64,000 bases of DNA from positions 248,001 through 312,000 of the forward strand of contig NZ_FYAM01000023.1 of the NCBI RefSeq assembly GCF_900185645.1, written 5' to 3'. Below the pieces are notes generated by a model. That model was not told where the DNA came from. It saw only the letters and a list, made by a program, of their open reading frames with translations, and did not search any database. Made by a program: the position numbers and the translations under genes. Of this stretch, positions 29,230-39,232 are shown piece by piece; the first letter of the stretch is position 1, and each line of letters begins with the position of its first letter. Origin of the DNA: Clostridium sp. BSD9I1. GTDB taxonomy: Bacteria > Bacillota > Clostridia > Clostridiales > Clostridiaceae.

Positions 29230-30363
29230 ATGAAACATTATACAAGATTTATTGCAAAATTTATAGGGGCTTTTCTAAGTATAATTTTAACTTTGTCTAA
29301 TATAAGTACAGTAAGAGCTCAAAGATTAGATAAAACTGAGAATCTCTCAATAAATGCGCGAGCATACATAGCTTTGGATGTAAATTCAAAGTCAGTACTT
29401 GTGGAAAATAATTCAGAAATTATAATGCCTATGGCAAGTACTACTAAGATATTGACAGCATTAGTAGCATTAAAATATGGAGATTTGGATAAAAAAATTG
29501 AAATATCTAAAAGATCAGCTGGTATACAAGGTTCTACTGTAGGATATTCAAAAGGAGAAAAAATAAGTTTACTAGAACTTATATATGGATTAATGCTTAG
29601 ATCTGGAAATGATGCAGCAATTGCCATAGCTGAAGGCATAAGTGGAAGTGTAGAAGAGTTCGTTAAAGTTATGAATGAATATGCTTTAAATTTAGGATTA
29701 ATAGACACACATTTTTATTCTCCTCATGGCTTAGATAATGAAGAACACTACACTACAGCTTATGATATGGCATTAATAACTTCTGAAGCTAAAAAAAGTG
29801 ACATATTCAATAGAATCGTAAGATCAAAACAAGTAGATGGAAACGCATATGGATTTAGCAGAAGTTATAATAACATAAATAAGATACTTTGGCTTATGCC
29901 TTTTGCTGATGGAGTGAAAACTGGATATACAGGTCAAGCAGGTAAATGTCTTGTTACTTCTGCAGATTTTAAGGGACATGAAATTGTAATAGTTGTTTTC
30001 AATGCTCCGGAAAGATGGAAGGAAACTATAAAAATATTTAATTATATTGAAAAGAACTTTGAGTATAAAAAGTTCTTTAGTAAAGGGGATATAATAGCAC
30101 ATGGTCCTAAGGTAGATCCAAAAATAAGTTTGCAGTGTAAAAATGATATAGTTCTTCCAATCAAAAATGGAGATGATTTTGAAGCGAAAATAATAATACC
30201 AAAGGAAATAAAAGCAGGTATAAATAAAGGAGATAATGTAGGAAGAATATGTATATTGAATAAAGATAAAATAGTATATAGTGATAATTTAGCCGCTGGA
30301 AATGATTACAAAATAGGCTGGCTTAAAAAAATAAATATATTTAATAGAATTTCAAAAAAATAA
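29230..30363 (+). CDS. D-alanyl-D-alanine carboxypeptidase (second copy)
   Basis: Penicillin-binding protein 5 family, 377 residues: signal peptide (about 1-30), active-site STTK in MASTTKILTALVAL, SGN in MLRSGNDAA and KTG in VKTGYTGQAG. Start at ATG 29230 after GAGGTGA. It is divergent from DUF2953-ytfJ and resembles the spore-cortex DacB group by this setting, as in other clostridia, but the sequence alone does not separate DacB from DacF. A terminator follows. Confidence 0.9.
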   Translation: MKHYTRFIAKFIGAFLSIILTLSNISTVRAQRLDKTENLSINARAYIALDVNSKSVLVENNSEIIMPMASTTKILTALVALKYGDLDKKIEISKRSAGIQGSTVGYSKGEKISLLELIYGLMLRSGNDAAIAIAEGISGSVEEFVKVMNEYALNLGLIDTHFYSPHGLDNEEHYTTAYDMALITSEAKKSDIFNRIVRSKQVDGNAYGFSRSYNNINKILWLMPFADGVKTGYTGQAGKCLVTSADFKGHEIVIVVFNAPERWKETIKIFNYIEKNFEYKKFFSKGDIIAHGPKVDPKISLQCKNDIVLPIKNGDDFEAKIIIPKEIKAGINKGDNVGRICILNKDKIVYSDNLAAGNDYKIGWLKKINIFNRISKK

Positions 30364-30375
30364 TAATCATACAAT

Positions 30376-30414
30376 ACAGGGACATTAAAATGTTTAGTTT
30401 AGTTCCCTGTTTTT
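30376..30414 (+). terminator. terminator after the second carboxypeptidase gene
   Basis: Stem ACAGGGA (30376-30382) / TCCCTGT (30404-30410) with a long loop and TTTTT. Confidence 0.65.
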
Positions 30415-30435
30415 CTATATAGTAGAAGAAAAATT

Positions 30436-30444
30436 TGGTATAAT
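30436..30444 (+). promoter_or_regulatory. extended -10 promoter of the S1-domain gene
   Basis: TGGTATAAT is an extended -10 element (TGn TATAAT) about 60 bases before the ATG. No good -35 is visible. Confidence 0.5.
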
Positions 30445-30503
30445 ATATTTAAAGTTATTTGAAAATAATTAGTGAGCTTATAATTAAGGAGAGTGAAAAC
30501 TTT

Positions 30504-31673
30504 ATGGAAAAACATAATGATGAAATTTCTATGAAAGACATGATGGGAGAAATAGAAAGATCAATGAAGAAGCTTAAGGAGGGTGACATAGTAAAAGGTA
30601 AGGTTATTTCAGTTACTAATGATGAGGTCTTGGTAAATATAGGATATATGTCAGATGGAATAATACCAAGAAATGAAGTATCTAATGAAGAGATAAACTT
30701 AAAAGAAATAATTAAACCTGATGATGAAATATATGTATCTATAATTAAGTTAAATGACGGGGAAGGTAATGTATTACTTTCTAAGAAAAATGCTGATGTT
30801 ATAAAATCATGGGATAATTTAGAACAGACATTTAAAAATAGGGATATATTTAATATAAAAACAAAAGAAGTAGTAAAAGGAGGAATTATAGGTTACATAA
30901 GCGGCATAAGATGTTTTATACCAGCGTCTCAGTTATCTATGAATTATGTAGAAGATTTAAACTTGTATAATAACAAGGAATTAGAAGTTAAGTTAATAGA
31001 ATTTGATAAACACAAGGGAAAAGTAGTTGCTTCGGCAAAGGAAGTGCAAATGGAAAAAAGGGAAAAACAAAAGCAAGAATTATTAAATTCACTTCAAAAG
31101 GGTGAAAAGAGAACAGGTAAAGTAGTTAGACTTGCAAAATTTGGAGCTTTTGTAGAACTAGGAGGAGTACAAGGATTAATACATCTTTCTGATTTATCCT
31201 GGAAAAGAGTTAATGACCCATCAGAGGTTGTTTCAGTAGGAGACACTGTAGAGGTATATGTATTGGATTTTGATAAGGAAAAAGAAAGAATTTCATTAGG
31301 TTTAAAGGATATAAAATCTGATCCATGGAATGAAGTATTAAATAAGCTTAAAGAAGGAGATATAGTACAAGGAACAGTGGTAAAATTTATGGACTTTGGA
31401 GCATTTGTAGAAGTGATAGATGGAATTGAAGGTCTTGTACATATTAGTGAGATATCAGATGATAGGATACTAAAGCCTTCTGACGTATTAAAAATTGGAG
31501 ATACAGTAAAAGTTAAAGTACTTGAAATATCTAGTGAGAATAAAAGAATATCTTTAAGCATAAAATCAGCATCAACGAATATAGAAGAGGATTTAGAAAA
31601 ATACAATGATAAAACTGAAGGATTTACATTAGCAGATGTATTTAAAGATAAATTAAAAGATTGGAATAAATAA
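30504..31673 (+). CDS. S1 RNA-binding domain protein (ribosomal protein S1-like)
   Basis: 389 residues with four S1 domains: EGDIVKGKVISVTNDEVLVN (first), a divergent second around residues 105-170, GKVVRLAKFGAFVELGG (third) and GTVVKFMDFGAFVEVIDG (fourth). The last two are the best conserved. In Firmicutes such proteins bind mRNA or the ribosome and are called RpsA or YpfD; they are not always essential. Start at ATG 30504 after AAGGAGAG; an in-frame upstream start lacks a site. Confidence 0.88.
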   Translation: MEKHNDEISMKDMMGEIERSMKKLKEGDIVKGKVISVTNDEVLVNIGYMSDGIIPRNEVSNEEINLKEIIKPDDEIYVSIIKLNDGEGNVLLSKKNADVIKSWDNLEQTFKNRDIFNIKTKEVVKGGIIGYISGIRCFIPASQLSMNYVEDLNLYNNKELEVKLIEFDKHKGKVVASAKEVQMEKREKQKQELLNSLQKGEKRTGKVVRLAKFGAFVELGGVQGLIHLSDLSWKRVNDPSEVVSVGDTVEVYVLDFDKEKERISLGLKDIKSDPWNEVLNKLKEGDIVQGTVVKFMDFGAFVEVIDGIEGLVHISEISDDRILKPSDVLKIGDTVKVKVLEISSENKRISLSIKSASTNIEEDLEKYNDKTEGFTLADVFKDKLKDWNK

Positions 31674-31692
31674 CTTACATTATTAATAAATG

Positions 31693-31766
31693 AATAGCTA
31701 AGAACTAGGCATATTTAATTTTAATTAATTAAAATTAAATATGCCTAGTTCTTAGCTATTTTTTAA
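31693..31766. terminator. 68-bp perfect palindrome, bidirectional terminator
   Basis: 31693-31726 and 31727-31760 are exact reverse complements (34-bp arms, no loop), followed by TTTTTT. It sits between the convergent S1 and permease genes and would terminate both. The arm begins AATAGCTAAGAACTAGGCAT. Confidence 0.88.
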
Positions 31767-31801
31767 TTAATAATTAAAAAACTTAGAGTTTTAAATATAG
31801 C

Positions 31802-33199
31802 TTATAGAAGGAACATTGCAAATATTGTAGTAGCTATAAGACCTATGGCAACAGGTTTCAAATTTCTTCTTGCTAGCTCAAATGGATCTATTTTACATAT
31901 TGCAGCAACAGGTAAGATTGCCCAAGGAATTATTGTTCCTCCACCAACCCATATTGCGCCTAACTGACCTAAGGCAGTTAAAGTAGCGGTGCTTTTACCT
32001 AACGCAATACCAAATATCTTAGCTACAGAACCAGCCAGAGATATTCCAGAGAATCCAGAACCATCAAGTCCAGTAATTATACCAACTGAAGTTAATGTTA
32101 CAGCTCCAACAGGTGCATTGACGGGAACAGTATTTGCCAGTGCTAGTCCTAAATCATTTACTAAACCTGTTGAAGATTTTGGTAAAACCTCACCAAATAT
32201 TTTTATAAATCCTGCGTCACCTAAATAAAAGAAAGCTGCTATAGGAATAACAGGACCAAATACTTTAAATCCAAATAATAAGCCTTCAACTATATAAGAT
32301 ATCATATGGGAGGAAGCATCTTTTTTAACTACATATATGGTAATTATAGTCATAACTACCAGCGCAGTACCACCTATCAATGCACTAGCATCGCCTCCCT
32401 GTAAATTGAGCTTATACATAAGATAAATATCAAGAGCAAACATAATGCTAACGAATACAGCAAATATCTTTTTAGTACTTGATGTTAACAATTTTTCAAA
32501 TTCCATATCTTCTTTTTCTGTATGCTTGAAGTCTTCTTCTGTTAATACTAGGCTTCCATTCTTCATATCCCTTCTTAAAAATACAAAAGAGAGTATAGTT
32601 GTTAAAACACCCATAAATATTACAAGTGGAATGGATGCAGATATTACATCTCCAACTGGAATGCCGGCACCACCTGCAGTCAGCTTAGGGGCACCTTGTA
32701 TTACAAAATCTCCAGAAAGTGCAACGCCATGACCAAAAATATTCATTGCTATTGCGGCTCCAATAGCAGGTAGCCCTGCTTTAACTGCGGCAGGAACAAG
32801 TATTGCTCCAATAAGAGCTACGGCAGGAGAAGGCCAAAAGAATAGGGATATTATCATCATAAATATACCTATTATCCAGTATGCTAATGTTGGTGTCTTC
32901 ATTAGTTTTGTAAAAGGATAAGCCATAGCTTCGTTTATTCCTGTTTTTGTAAGTATTATTCCCATAGCTGTAATTGCGGCTATTACCAAAATTATATCAA
33001 GTAGCTGCCCTATAGCATATACAAAGCTGTTAAATACTCCTGTTATAGAAGATGCTAATGAACCTGTAGCTATAAAACCAAGAGCAAATATACCTGCAAT
33101 ACAAATTAAGGTAATATCTTTCTTTAGAATCATGAATAGAAATATTAAGAGAATTAAAATAAGATAGACGTAGTGAAGTGCACCTAATTGAACTATCAT
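31802..33199 (-). CDS. GntP/ion-transporter superfamily permease
   Basis: Polytopic membrane protein of 465 residues with about 12-13 hydrophobic helices. The pattern AMNIFGHGVALSGDFVIQGA and the C-terminal GGGTIIPWAILPVAAICKIDP are typical of an ion-transporter superfamily permease for organic acids or sugar acids. The substrate cannot be read. It stands alone, with AGGAGG before its ATG and a terminator palindrome after it. The 207-base region upstream (33200-33406) is AT-rich, with no clear operator. Confidence 0.75.
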   Translation of the reverse strand: MIVQLGALHYVYLILILLIFLFMILKKDITLICIAGIFALGFIATGSLASSITGVFNSFVYAIGQLLDIILVIAAITAMGIILTKTGINEAMAYPFTKLMKTPTLAYWIIGIFMMIISLFFWPSPAVALIGAILVPAAVKAGLPAIGAAIAMNIFGHGVALSGDFVIQGAPKLTAGGAGIPVGDVISASIPLVIFMGVLTTILSFVFLRRDMKNGSLVLTEEDFKHTEKEDMEFEKLLTSSTKKIFAVFVSIMFALDIYLMYKLNLQGGDASALIGGTALVVMTIITIYVVKKDASSHMISYIVEGLLFGFKVFGPVIPIAAFFYLGDAGFIKIFGEVLPKSSTGLVNDLGLALANTVPVNAPVGAVTLTSVGIITGLDGSGFSGISLAGSVAKIFGIALGKSTATLTALGQLGAIWVGGGTIIPWAILPVAAICKIDPFELARRNLKPVAIGLIATTIFAMFLL

Positions 33200-33406
33200 A
33201 AAAGCCTCCTATTATAATAAAACTACTAATAATTAAAAATATGATTTTAAACAGTGAATTGTGCATGTTTCACAGATATAAAGCATATATATATTTTTTT
33301 TTTATTTAGAAGATAAAGAACCTTTTTTAAAAAAAACCATATAGTGATATTAGAAATGCAAAAGAGGAAAAATGGATTACTTAAAGAGTAAAAGGAGGTG
33401 TAATTT

Positions 33407-33619
33407 ATGATAGATATTCTAGGAGTAGTAGGTTTCTTTGGAACTTCAGTAATTACTGTAATAACAACAAGTGATGTTTTCCCAATAGCAAGAGGAGAAA
33501 TAATACCAGCTCAAAGCTCAGCAACACTTTTAGCAATAAGATTAGTAGAACCTTATGATTGTTTTGGACCAGGAGCTACAGTTTACTTCGCAGGAAGCCA
33601 AATAGTAGCATTAGGATAA
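33407..33619 (+). CDS. small protein of unknown function
   Basis: 70 residues starting at an ATG with an excellent AAAGGAGGTG site. The product has a hydrophobic N-terminus (about 4-20, ILGVVGFFGTSVITVIT) and a central GEIIPAQSSATLLAIRLVEP, with no charged tail. I do not recognise the family. The ribosome binding site and codon use support a real gene. A short hairpin-like repeat (GATTTAGAGTCAAATGGCTCTAAATC) lies just downstream. Confidence 0.6.
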   Translation: MIDILGVVGFFGTSVITVITTSDVFPIARGEIIPAQSSATLLAIRLVEPYDCFGPGATVYFAGSQIVALG

Positions 33620-33675
33620 CAAATCAAATTTAAGTGGATTTAGAGTCAAATGGCTCTAAATCCTTTAAATAAAAT

Positions 33676-33801
33676 GCAGTTGTAGGTGGAGTTAATACAT
33701 TATATGGAGAAGTGGTAAAAGGCTTTGATAATATATTAATTTTAAAGGTTAGAGACATACTTACTCATGTAGATGGCGAATATATAGTGAGCTTTTTTAA
33801 A
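33676..33801 (+). pseudogene. start-less remnant of a small protein gene
   Basis: One frame reads AVVGGVNTLYGEVVKGFDNI and then ILILKVRDILTHVDGEYIVS, protein-like in composition, but an in-frame stop lies just upstream (33670s) and no start codon or ribosome binding site is present. It looks like the surviving 3' part of a small gene whose 5' end was deleted. It resembles short bacterial beta-rich proteins that carry GG...GkV and yIV motifs; family not certain. Confidence 0.35.
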
Positions 33802-33822
33802 ATTATACTTAAAATATTTTAT

Positions 33823-33860
33823 AGCACAGAGAATGATAATTCTCTGTGCTTATTATTTTT
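33823..33860 (+). terminator. terminator after the remnant gene
   Basis: Perfect 12-bp stem AGCACAGAGAAT / ATTCTCTGTGCT (33823-33834, 33839-33850) and TATTATTTTTT. Confidence 0.85.
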
Positions 33861-33995
33861 TAAATAATAATTGTTAAAATATTTTCAAGGTTGTACAATA
33901 TTACTATATAGTTTCCATATTAATGGGAAATTACTGATAACAAATTTAGTATAGTAATATTAAAGAAAAATTTTTAATGGGGGGAGAAAAGTAAA

Positions 33996-34985
33996 ATGAA
34001 ATTCATATGTGCTAAATGTAATAATGAATATCCATTAAATACACTTAAATATAAATGTGACTGTGGTGGATTGTTTAATATTAAAAAAGATAAAGAAGAA
34101 AAAGTGAAAATAAATTTATCACTAGGAGAAGTAAAAACTCCAATTGTAAAAAGAAATATATATGGAATAGATATGTTTTTAAAAATGGATTATTTAATGC
34201 CGTCCGGGTCATTCAAGGACAGAGGAGCTATAACTTTAGTAAATAAAATAAAGGAAATGGGAATAGAAGAAATAGTGGAGGATTCATCAGGAAATGCAGG
34301 GGCAGCTATTGCAGCTTATGCAGCAGCTGCAGGAATAAAGTGTAATATCTATCTGCCTGAAAACACATCACAAGGGAAAATAAAGCAGATAGAGGCTTAT
34401 GGTGCAAGTATAGTAAAGATTCCTGGGATGAGGGATGATACTTCAAGAGCTATAAAGATAGCAGCTGAAAAATATTATTATGCTTCTCATGTATATAATC
34501 CATTATTTTTTGAAGGAACTAAATCCATGGCATATGAAATATATGACGAAATAGGAATACCAGATTATTTGTTTGTACCAACAGGAAATGGTACTATGTT
34601 TTTAGGTGCTTATTATGGATTCAAGGAGATAGGGAAACTTCCAAGACTTATTGCAATACAAAGTGAAAATTGTGCACCTATTTATAATAAGTACAATAAT
34701 TTAGAAGAGGTATGTCCAAAGGAAACTTTAGCAGAAGGAATTGCTATAGGTACACCTATGAGAATTGATGAGATCATAAAAGGAATAGAAGAAAGCAATG
34801 GAGATATTATAACCGTATCAGATAATGAAGTAAAAGAGGCAAAGGAAGTATTATCTCATATGGGAATGTATGTAGAATATACTTCAGCAGCTACTTTAGC
34901 AGGAGTAAATAAATATTTTAAAGATAATATAAATAAGGATTTTAAAATAGTTGTACCACTTACTGGAACAGGATTAAAGAAATAA
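33996..34985 (+). CDS. threonine synthase-like PLP enzyme
   Basis: Fold-type II pyridoxal-phosphate enzyme, 329 residues. It starts with a zinc-ribbon (CAKC near residues 4-7 and CDCGG near 26) and has the PLP lysine in LMPSGSFKDRGA, the phosphate-binding loop VEDSSGNAGAA and PTGNGTMFLG. This is the short ThrC type that makes threonine from O-phosphohomoserine, but no thr biosynthetic neighbours are present, so the exact substrate is open. A long terminator follows. Confidence 0.8.
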   Translation: MKFICAKCNNEYPLNTLKYKCDCGGLFNIKKDKEEKVKINLSLGEVKTPIVKRNIYGIDMFLKMDYLMPSGSFKDRGAITLVNKIKEMGIEEIVEDSSGNAGAAIAAYAAAAGIKCNIYLPENTSQGKIKQIEAYGASIVKIPGMRDDTSRAIKIAAEKYYYASHVYNPLFFEGTKSMAYEIYDEIGIPDYLFVPTGNGTMFLGAYYGFKEIGKLPRLIAIQSENCAPIYNKYNNLEEVCPKETLAEGIAIGTPMRIDEIIKGIEESNGDIITVSDNEVKEAKEVLSHMGMYVEYTSAATLAGVNKYFKDNINKDFKIVVPLTGTGLKK

Positions 34986-35028
34986 TTTATTATGCCCAAA
35001 ATATAAAGTTTAATTTTTTAAAAATACA

Positions 35029-35083
35029 ATATAACAAAACCCCGTGAACATTTTTTAAAGTTGTTCATGGGGTTTTGTTATAT
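35029..35083. terminator. terminator before nifJ
   Basis: A 22-bp stem with one G-T pair (35029-35050 with 35062-35083); the arms contain ACAAAACCCC and GGGGTTTTGT, giving T runs in both directions. Confidence 0.85.
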
Positions 35084-35175
35084 AAAATAGAAGTCTTTTA
35101 TAATACATAAAATACAATTATTAGTCTAATAATACTTATGTAAAACTTATATTTACTATTAAGGAGGAAAAAGAA

Positions 35176-38100
35176 ATGGCAAAGACTAAAACAATGGATG
35201 GAAACCAAGCAGCGGCTTATGCATCCTATGCGTTTACAGAAGTTGCTGCAGTATATCCAATTACTCCATCAACTCCTATGGCAGAAGGTGTTGATGAATG
35301 GTCTGCAGAAGGTAAAAAAAATATATTTGGCCAACAAGTTAGGGTTGTTGAAATGGAATCTGAGGCAGGTGCATCAGGTTCGGTTCATGGGTCCCTTGCA
35401 GCAGGAGCTTTAACTACTACATATACAGCATCCCAAGGGCTTTTACTTATGATACCTAATCTTTATAAAATAGCGGGAGAGTTGTTACCTGGAGTATTCC
35501 ATGTAAGTGCAAGAGCAATAGCAACTCATGCACTATCCATATTTGGAGATCATCAAGACGTAATGGCTTGTAGGCAAACAGGCGTTGTAATGCTTGCGTC
35601 TTCAAATGTTCAAGAATCAATGGATTTAGGATTTGTTTCTCACTTAGCAGCCATAAAATCAAGCTTACCTTTCATGCACTTTTTTGATGGATTTAGAACA
35701 TCTCATGAATATCAAAAGATCGAAGTGATAGATTATGAAGATATAGCTAAAATTGTAGATTACAATGCAATTAATGAGTTTAGAAATAGATCATTAAATC
35801 CTCAGCGACCTAGCTTAAGAGGAACTGCTGAAAATCCTGATATATATTTCCAAGGTAGAGAAGTTTCAAATAAATTTTATCAAGCAGTGCCAGATATAGT
35901 AGAAAACTATATGCAGGAAATAAAGAAGATAACTGGCAGAGAATATCATCCATTTGATTATTATGGAGCAAAGGATGCAAAATATGTTATAGTGGCAATG
36001 GGCTCAGTATGTGACACTATAGAAGAAACTGTAGATTATTTAATAGATAAGGGAGAAAAGGTAGGAGCAATAAAAGTACACTTATATAGACCATTTTGCG
36101 AAAATTATTTCCTAAAAGTTCTGCCAGAAACAGTAGAAAAAATAGCTGTTCTAGATAGAACAAAAGAGCCAGGAGCTACAGCTGAACCACTATACTTAGA
36201 TGTTTCAAATGTATTTTATTCAAAGGATAAAAAACCTGTGGTGGTTGGAGGAAGATATGGATTAGGATCAAAGGATACTAGACCATCACAAATAATTTCA
36301 GTATTTAATAACTTAAAAGAAAATAATCCTAAGGATCATTTTACTATTGGAATAAATGATGATATAACAAACACATCCCTTCCAGAAGTAAGTGCAATAG
36401 ATACTACTCCAGAAGGGACTATAAGCTGCAAATTCTGGGGACTTGGTTCTGACGGAACTGTTGGAGCAAACAAGAGTGCAGTTAAGATTATAGGAGATAA
36501 GACCAATTTATATGCTCAAGCATATTTTTCATATGATAGTAAAAAATCAGGAGGAACCACCGTATCTCACTTGAGATTTGGAAAGAAGCCTATTAAATCT
36601 CCATACTTAGTATATAATTCCGATTATGTTGCATGTCATAATAAATCATTTATATACAATTATGATTTATTAAAGGGCTTAAAAAAGGGTGGAGTTTTTG
36701 TACTAAATTGTGCATGGAAAGCAGAAGAATTAGATGAAAAACTACCAAGCTACTTGAAGAGATATGTGGCTGAAAATAATATCGATTTCTATACAATTGA
36801 TGCAATAGGCATTGCTAGAAGTATAGGACTTGGCGGAAGAATTAATATGATAATGCAAGCTGCATTCTTTAAGCTAGCAAATGTAATACCAGTAGAAGAT
36901 GCTGTGAAATATCTTAAAGAGTCTATTCAAAAACTTTACGGTAAAAAAGGTGAGAAAATTGTTACAATGAATCAAGCAGCAGTAGACGAAGGAATTAAAG
37001 GACTTACAAAAGTAGCTGTACCAGATTCATGGAAGAACATAGAAATAAAACAACAAACAGCCAATGAAAAGGATGTACCTGAATTTGTTAAAAATATTCA
37101 AATTCCTATGGCAAGACAAGAGGGTGATGAGCTGCCAGTAAGTGCTTTTGTTGGGATGGAAGATGGTTCATTCCCACTTGGAACTACTGCTTATGAAAAG
37201 AGAGGAATAGCAGTAATGGTTCCAGAATGGCAAATTGACAAATGTATACAATGTAACCAATGCTCATATATATGTCCTCATGCTACAGTAAGACCATTTC
37301 TACTTACTGGGGATGATTTAAAGGAAGCACCAGATACCTTTAAGGCAAAGAAAGCAATAGGAAAAGGATTAGAAAATTATCAATATAGAATTCAAGTTGC
37401 ACCACTAGATTGTACTGGATGTGGAAACTGTGCAGATATATGTCCAGCACCAGGTAAAGCTTTAATAATGAAACCAGCAGAACAGGAAATTGAAATGGAA
37501 GAAACTAATTGGGAATTTGCTGCTTCATTATATGAAAAGTCAAATATACAAGAAAAAGAAGATGTAATGGATGCTTACACAGTAAAAGGCAGTCAGTTTA
37601 AAAAGCCATTACTAGAATTTAACGGAGCATGTCCAGGATGCGGAGAAACACCTTATGTTAGACTTATAACCCAGTTATATGGTGATAGAATGATGATTGC
37701 CAACGCTACAGGGTGTTCATCAATCTGGGGTGGAAGTGCACCTTCAGTACCATACACAACCAATCATAAGGGTTATGGACCAGCTTGGGGAAATTCATTA
37801 TTTGAAGATAATGCTGAATATGGATTTGGAATGTATTTAGGAATTAAACATATAAGAGAAAGAATAGCTGAGCTTATGCAAGAAGCTATAACACAAGATA
37901 TAGGAGGAAATCTAAAAAAATATTTTGAAGAATGGCTTCAATACATGAATAATGGTGAAAAATCAAAAGAAATTTCTGAAAGCATAATAAAAGAACTTAA
38001 GATTTGTAATTTAGCTGAAAATAAAATTTTAAAAGAAATTGCTGAAAAACAAGATTACTTAATTAAAAAGTCTCAATGGATAATAGGAGGAGATGGTTGG

Positions 38101-38718
38101 GCTTATGATATAGGTTACAACGGAGTTGATCACGTATTATCTACTGGAGAAGATGTAAATGTTTTAGTTTTAGATACAGAAGTTTACTCAAATACTGGAG
38201 GACAAATGTCAAAAGCTTCACGCCCTGGTGCTGTAGCAAAGCTTGCAGCTGCAGGTAAGGAAACAAGAAAGAAAGACTTAGGATTAATGGCAATGACCTA
38301 TGGGAATGTATATGTAGCTCAAATATCTATGGGTGCTAACATGAATCAAACATTAAAAGTAATAAAAGAAGCAGAAGAATATGACGGACCATCCTTAATT
38401 ATAGCTTATGCTCCATGTATAAACCATGGAATAAAGACTGGTATGGGAAGCAGTATAGCAGAAGAAAAGAAAGCAGTGACATCGGGATATTGGCACTTAT
38501 ATAGATATAATCCAATGCTTAAAGAAGAGGGCAAAAATCCATTTATGTTAGAATCTAAAGAGCCAGAAGAATCATACCAAGACTTTATAAAGGGAGAAAT
38601 AAGATATACATCACTTATGAATATATTCCCAGATAAAGCAGAAAAACTTTTTGCAGATTCTGAAAAACAAGCAAAAGAAAAATATAAATTGTACAAAAAA
38701 TTATCAGAAATACTATAA
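35176..38718 (+). CDS. nifJ: pyruvate:ferredoxin (flavodoxin) oxidoreductase
   Basis: Single-chain PFOR of 1180 residues, the usual length. It oxidises pyruvate to acetyl-CoA and CO2 with ferredoxin reduction, the central step of clostridial fermentation. The N-terminal pyruvate-binding domain begins AAAYASYAFTEVAAVYPITP; the two [4Fe-4S] ferredoxin motifs are CIQCNQCSYICPH and CTGCGNCADICPAPGK; the TPP domain has CPGCGETPY and GGDGWAYDIGYNG. The ATG is preceded by AAGGAGGA. It stands alone between two strong terminators, as expected for a highly expressed gene. Confidence 0.97.
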   Translation: MAKTKTMDGNQAAAYASYAFTEVAAVYPITPSTPMAEGVDEWSAEGKKNIFGQQVRVVEMESEAGASGSVHGSLAAGALTTTYTASQGLLLMIPNLYKIAGELLPGVFHVSARAIATHALSIFGDHQDVMACRQTGVVMLASSNVQESMDLGFVSHLAAIKSSLPFMHFFDGFRTSHEYQKIEVIDYEDIAKIVDYNAINEFRNRSLNPQRPSLRGTAENPDIYFQGREVSNKFYQAVPDIVENYMQEIKKITGREYHPFDYYGAKDAKYVIVAMGSVCDTIEETVDYLIDKGEKVGAIKVHLYRPFCENYFLKVLPETVEKIAVLDRTKEPGATAEPLYLDVSNVFYSKDKKPVVVGGRYGLGSKDTRPSQIISVFNNLKENNPKDHFTIGINDDITNTSLPEVSAIDTTPEGTISCKFWGLGSDGTVGANKSAVKIIGDKTNLYAQAYFSYDSKKSGGTTVSHLRFGKKPIKSPYLVYNSDYVACHNKSFIYNYDLLKGLKKGGVFVLNCAWKAEELDEKLPSYLKRYVAENNIDFYTIDAIGIARSIGLGGRINMIMQAAFFKLANVIPVEDAVKYLKESIQKLYGKKGEKIVTMNQAAVDEGIKGLTKVAVPDSWKNIEIKQQTANEKDVPEFVKNIQIPMARQEGDELPVSAFVGMEDGSFPLGTTAYEKRGIAVMVPEWQIDKCIQCNQCSYICPHATVRPFLLTGDDLKEAPDTFKAKKAIGKGLENYQYRIQVAPLDCTGCGNCADICPAPGKALIMKPAEQEIEMEETNWEFAASLYEKSNIQEKEDVMDAYTVKGSQFKKPLLEFNGACPGCGETPYVRLITQLYGDRMMIANATGCSSIWGGSAPSVPYTTNHKGYGPAWGNSLFEDNAEYGFGMYLGIKHIRERIAELMQEAITQDIGGNLKKYFEEWLQYMNNGEKSKEISESIIKELKICNLAENKILKEIAEKQDYLIKKSQWIIGGDGWAYDIGYNGVDHVLSTGEDVNVLVLDTEVYSNTGGQMSKASRPGAVAKLAAAGKETRKKDLGLMAMTYGNVYVAQISMGANMNQTLKVIKEAEEYDGPSLIIAYAPCINHGIKTGMGSSIAEEKKAVTSGYWHLYRYNPMLKEEGKNPFMLESKEPEESYQDFIKGEIRYTSLMNIFPDKAEKLFADSEKQAKEKYKLYKKLSEIL

Positions 38719-38730
38719 ATTAAATAAAAG

Positions 38731-38763
38731 AGGATGCCTTAATAAAACAAGGCATCCTTTTTT
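38731..38763 (+). terminator. terminator after nifJ
   Basis: Perfect 10-bp stem AGGATGCCTT / AAGGCATCCT with an 8-base loop and six T residues. Confidence 0.9.
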
Positions 38764-38773
38764 AAAATATATT

Positions 38774-38950
38774 TTATTTTTGATTTGAATCTACCCATTC
38801 CTTAGCATTAAATACTTCAGTATCACTTGGTACTGATACTTGAGATACAGGTTTTAGATATTCTATATTAGCCCAAGCAGCAGTATCGTGTTGTTCAATA
38901 GGTGTTTTCTTAGAATTAGCATTAACTTTTATACTATCTGTTTTGTTCAT
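38774..38950 (-). CDS. DUF3787 small protein
   Basis: A 58-residue product read on the minus strand: it begins MNKTDSIKVNANSKKTPIEQ, continues HDTAAWANIEYLKPVSQVSV and ends PSDTEVFNAKEWVDSNQK. The HDTAAWA and KPVS motifs and the NAKEWVDxNQK end match the DUF3787 family of clostridial small proteins. A good ribosome binding site (AGGAGTGAT) precedes the ATG. Function unknown; family members occur in sporeforming clostridia. Confidence 0.85.
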   Translation of the reverse strand: MNKTDSIKVNANSKKTPIEQHDTAAWANIEYLKPVSQVSVPSDTEVFNAKEWVDSNQK

Positions 38951-39232
38951 AATATCACTCCTATTCGATATAATATATTTTCAAGTCTATTATTAGCAAT
39001 AGCATAAAAGGTTATACAAATATAATGAAAGTGATGATTGTATAGTTATGGTAGCTTTTTCTTAAAGGATTTGTATACATAATAAATATTATGTAAATTT
39101 AAAAACTGTAAACTAAATATTTTAAAATATAACTAACAACAAAGGGAAAATATAAGCAAAATAAGATATAATATAAATATAAATCTTAATAAATATTAAA
39201 TTAACTTGAAAAATAAGGAGAGAAATATATTA

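Noticed and set aside
31094-31606. Minus-strand open frame of 170 residues
   Set aside because: Opposite the S1-domain gene; Ser/Thr-rich mirror translation without ribosome binding site.
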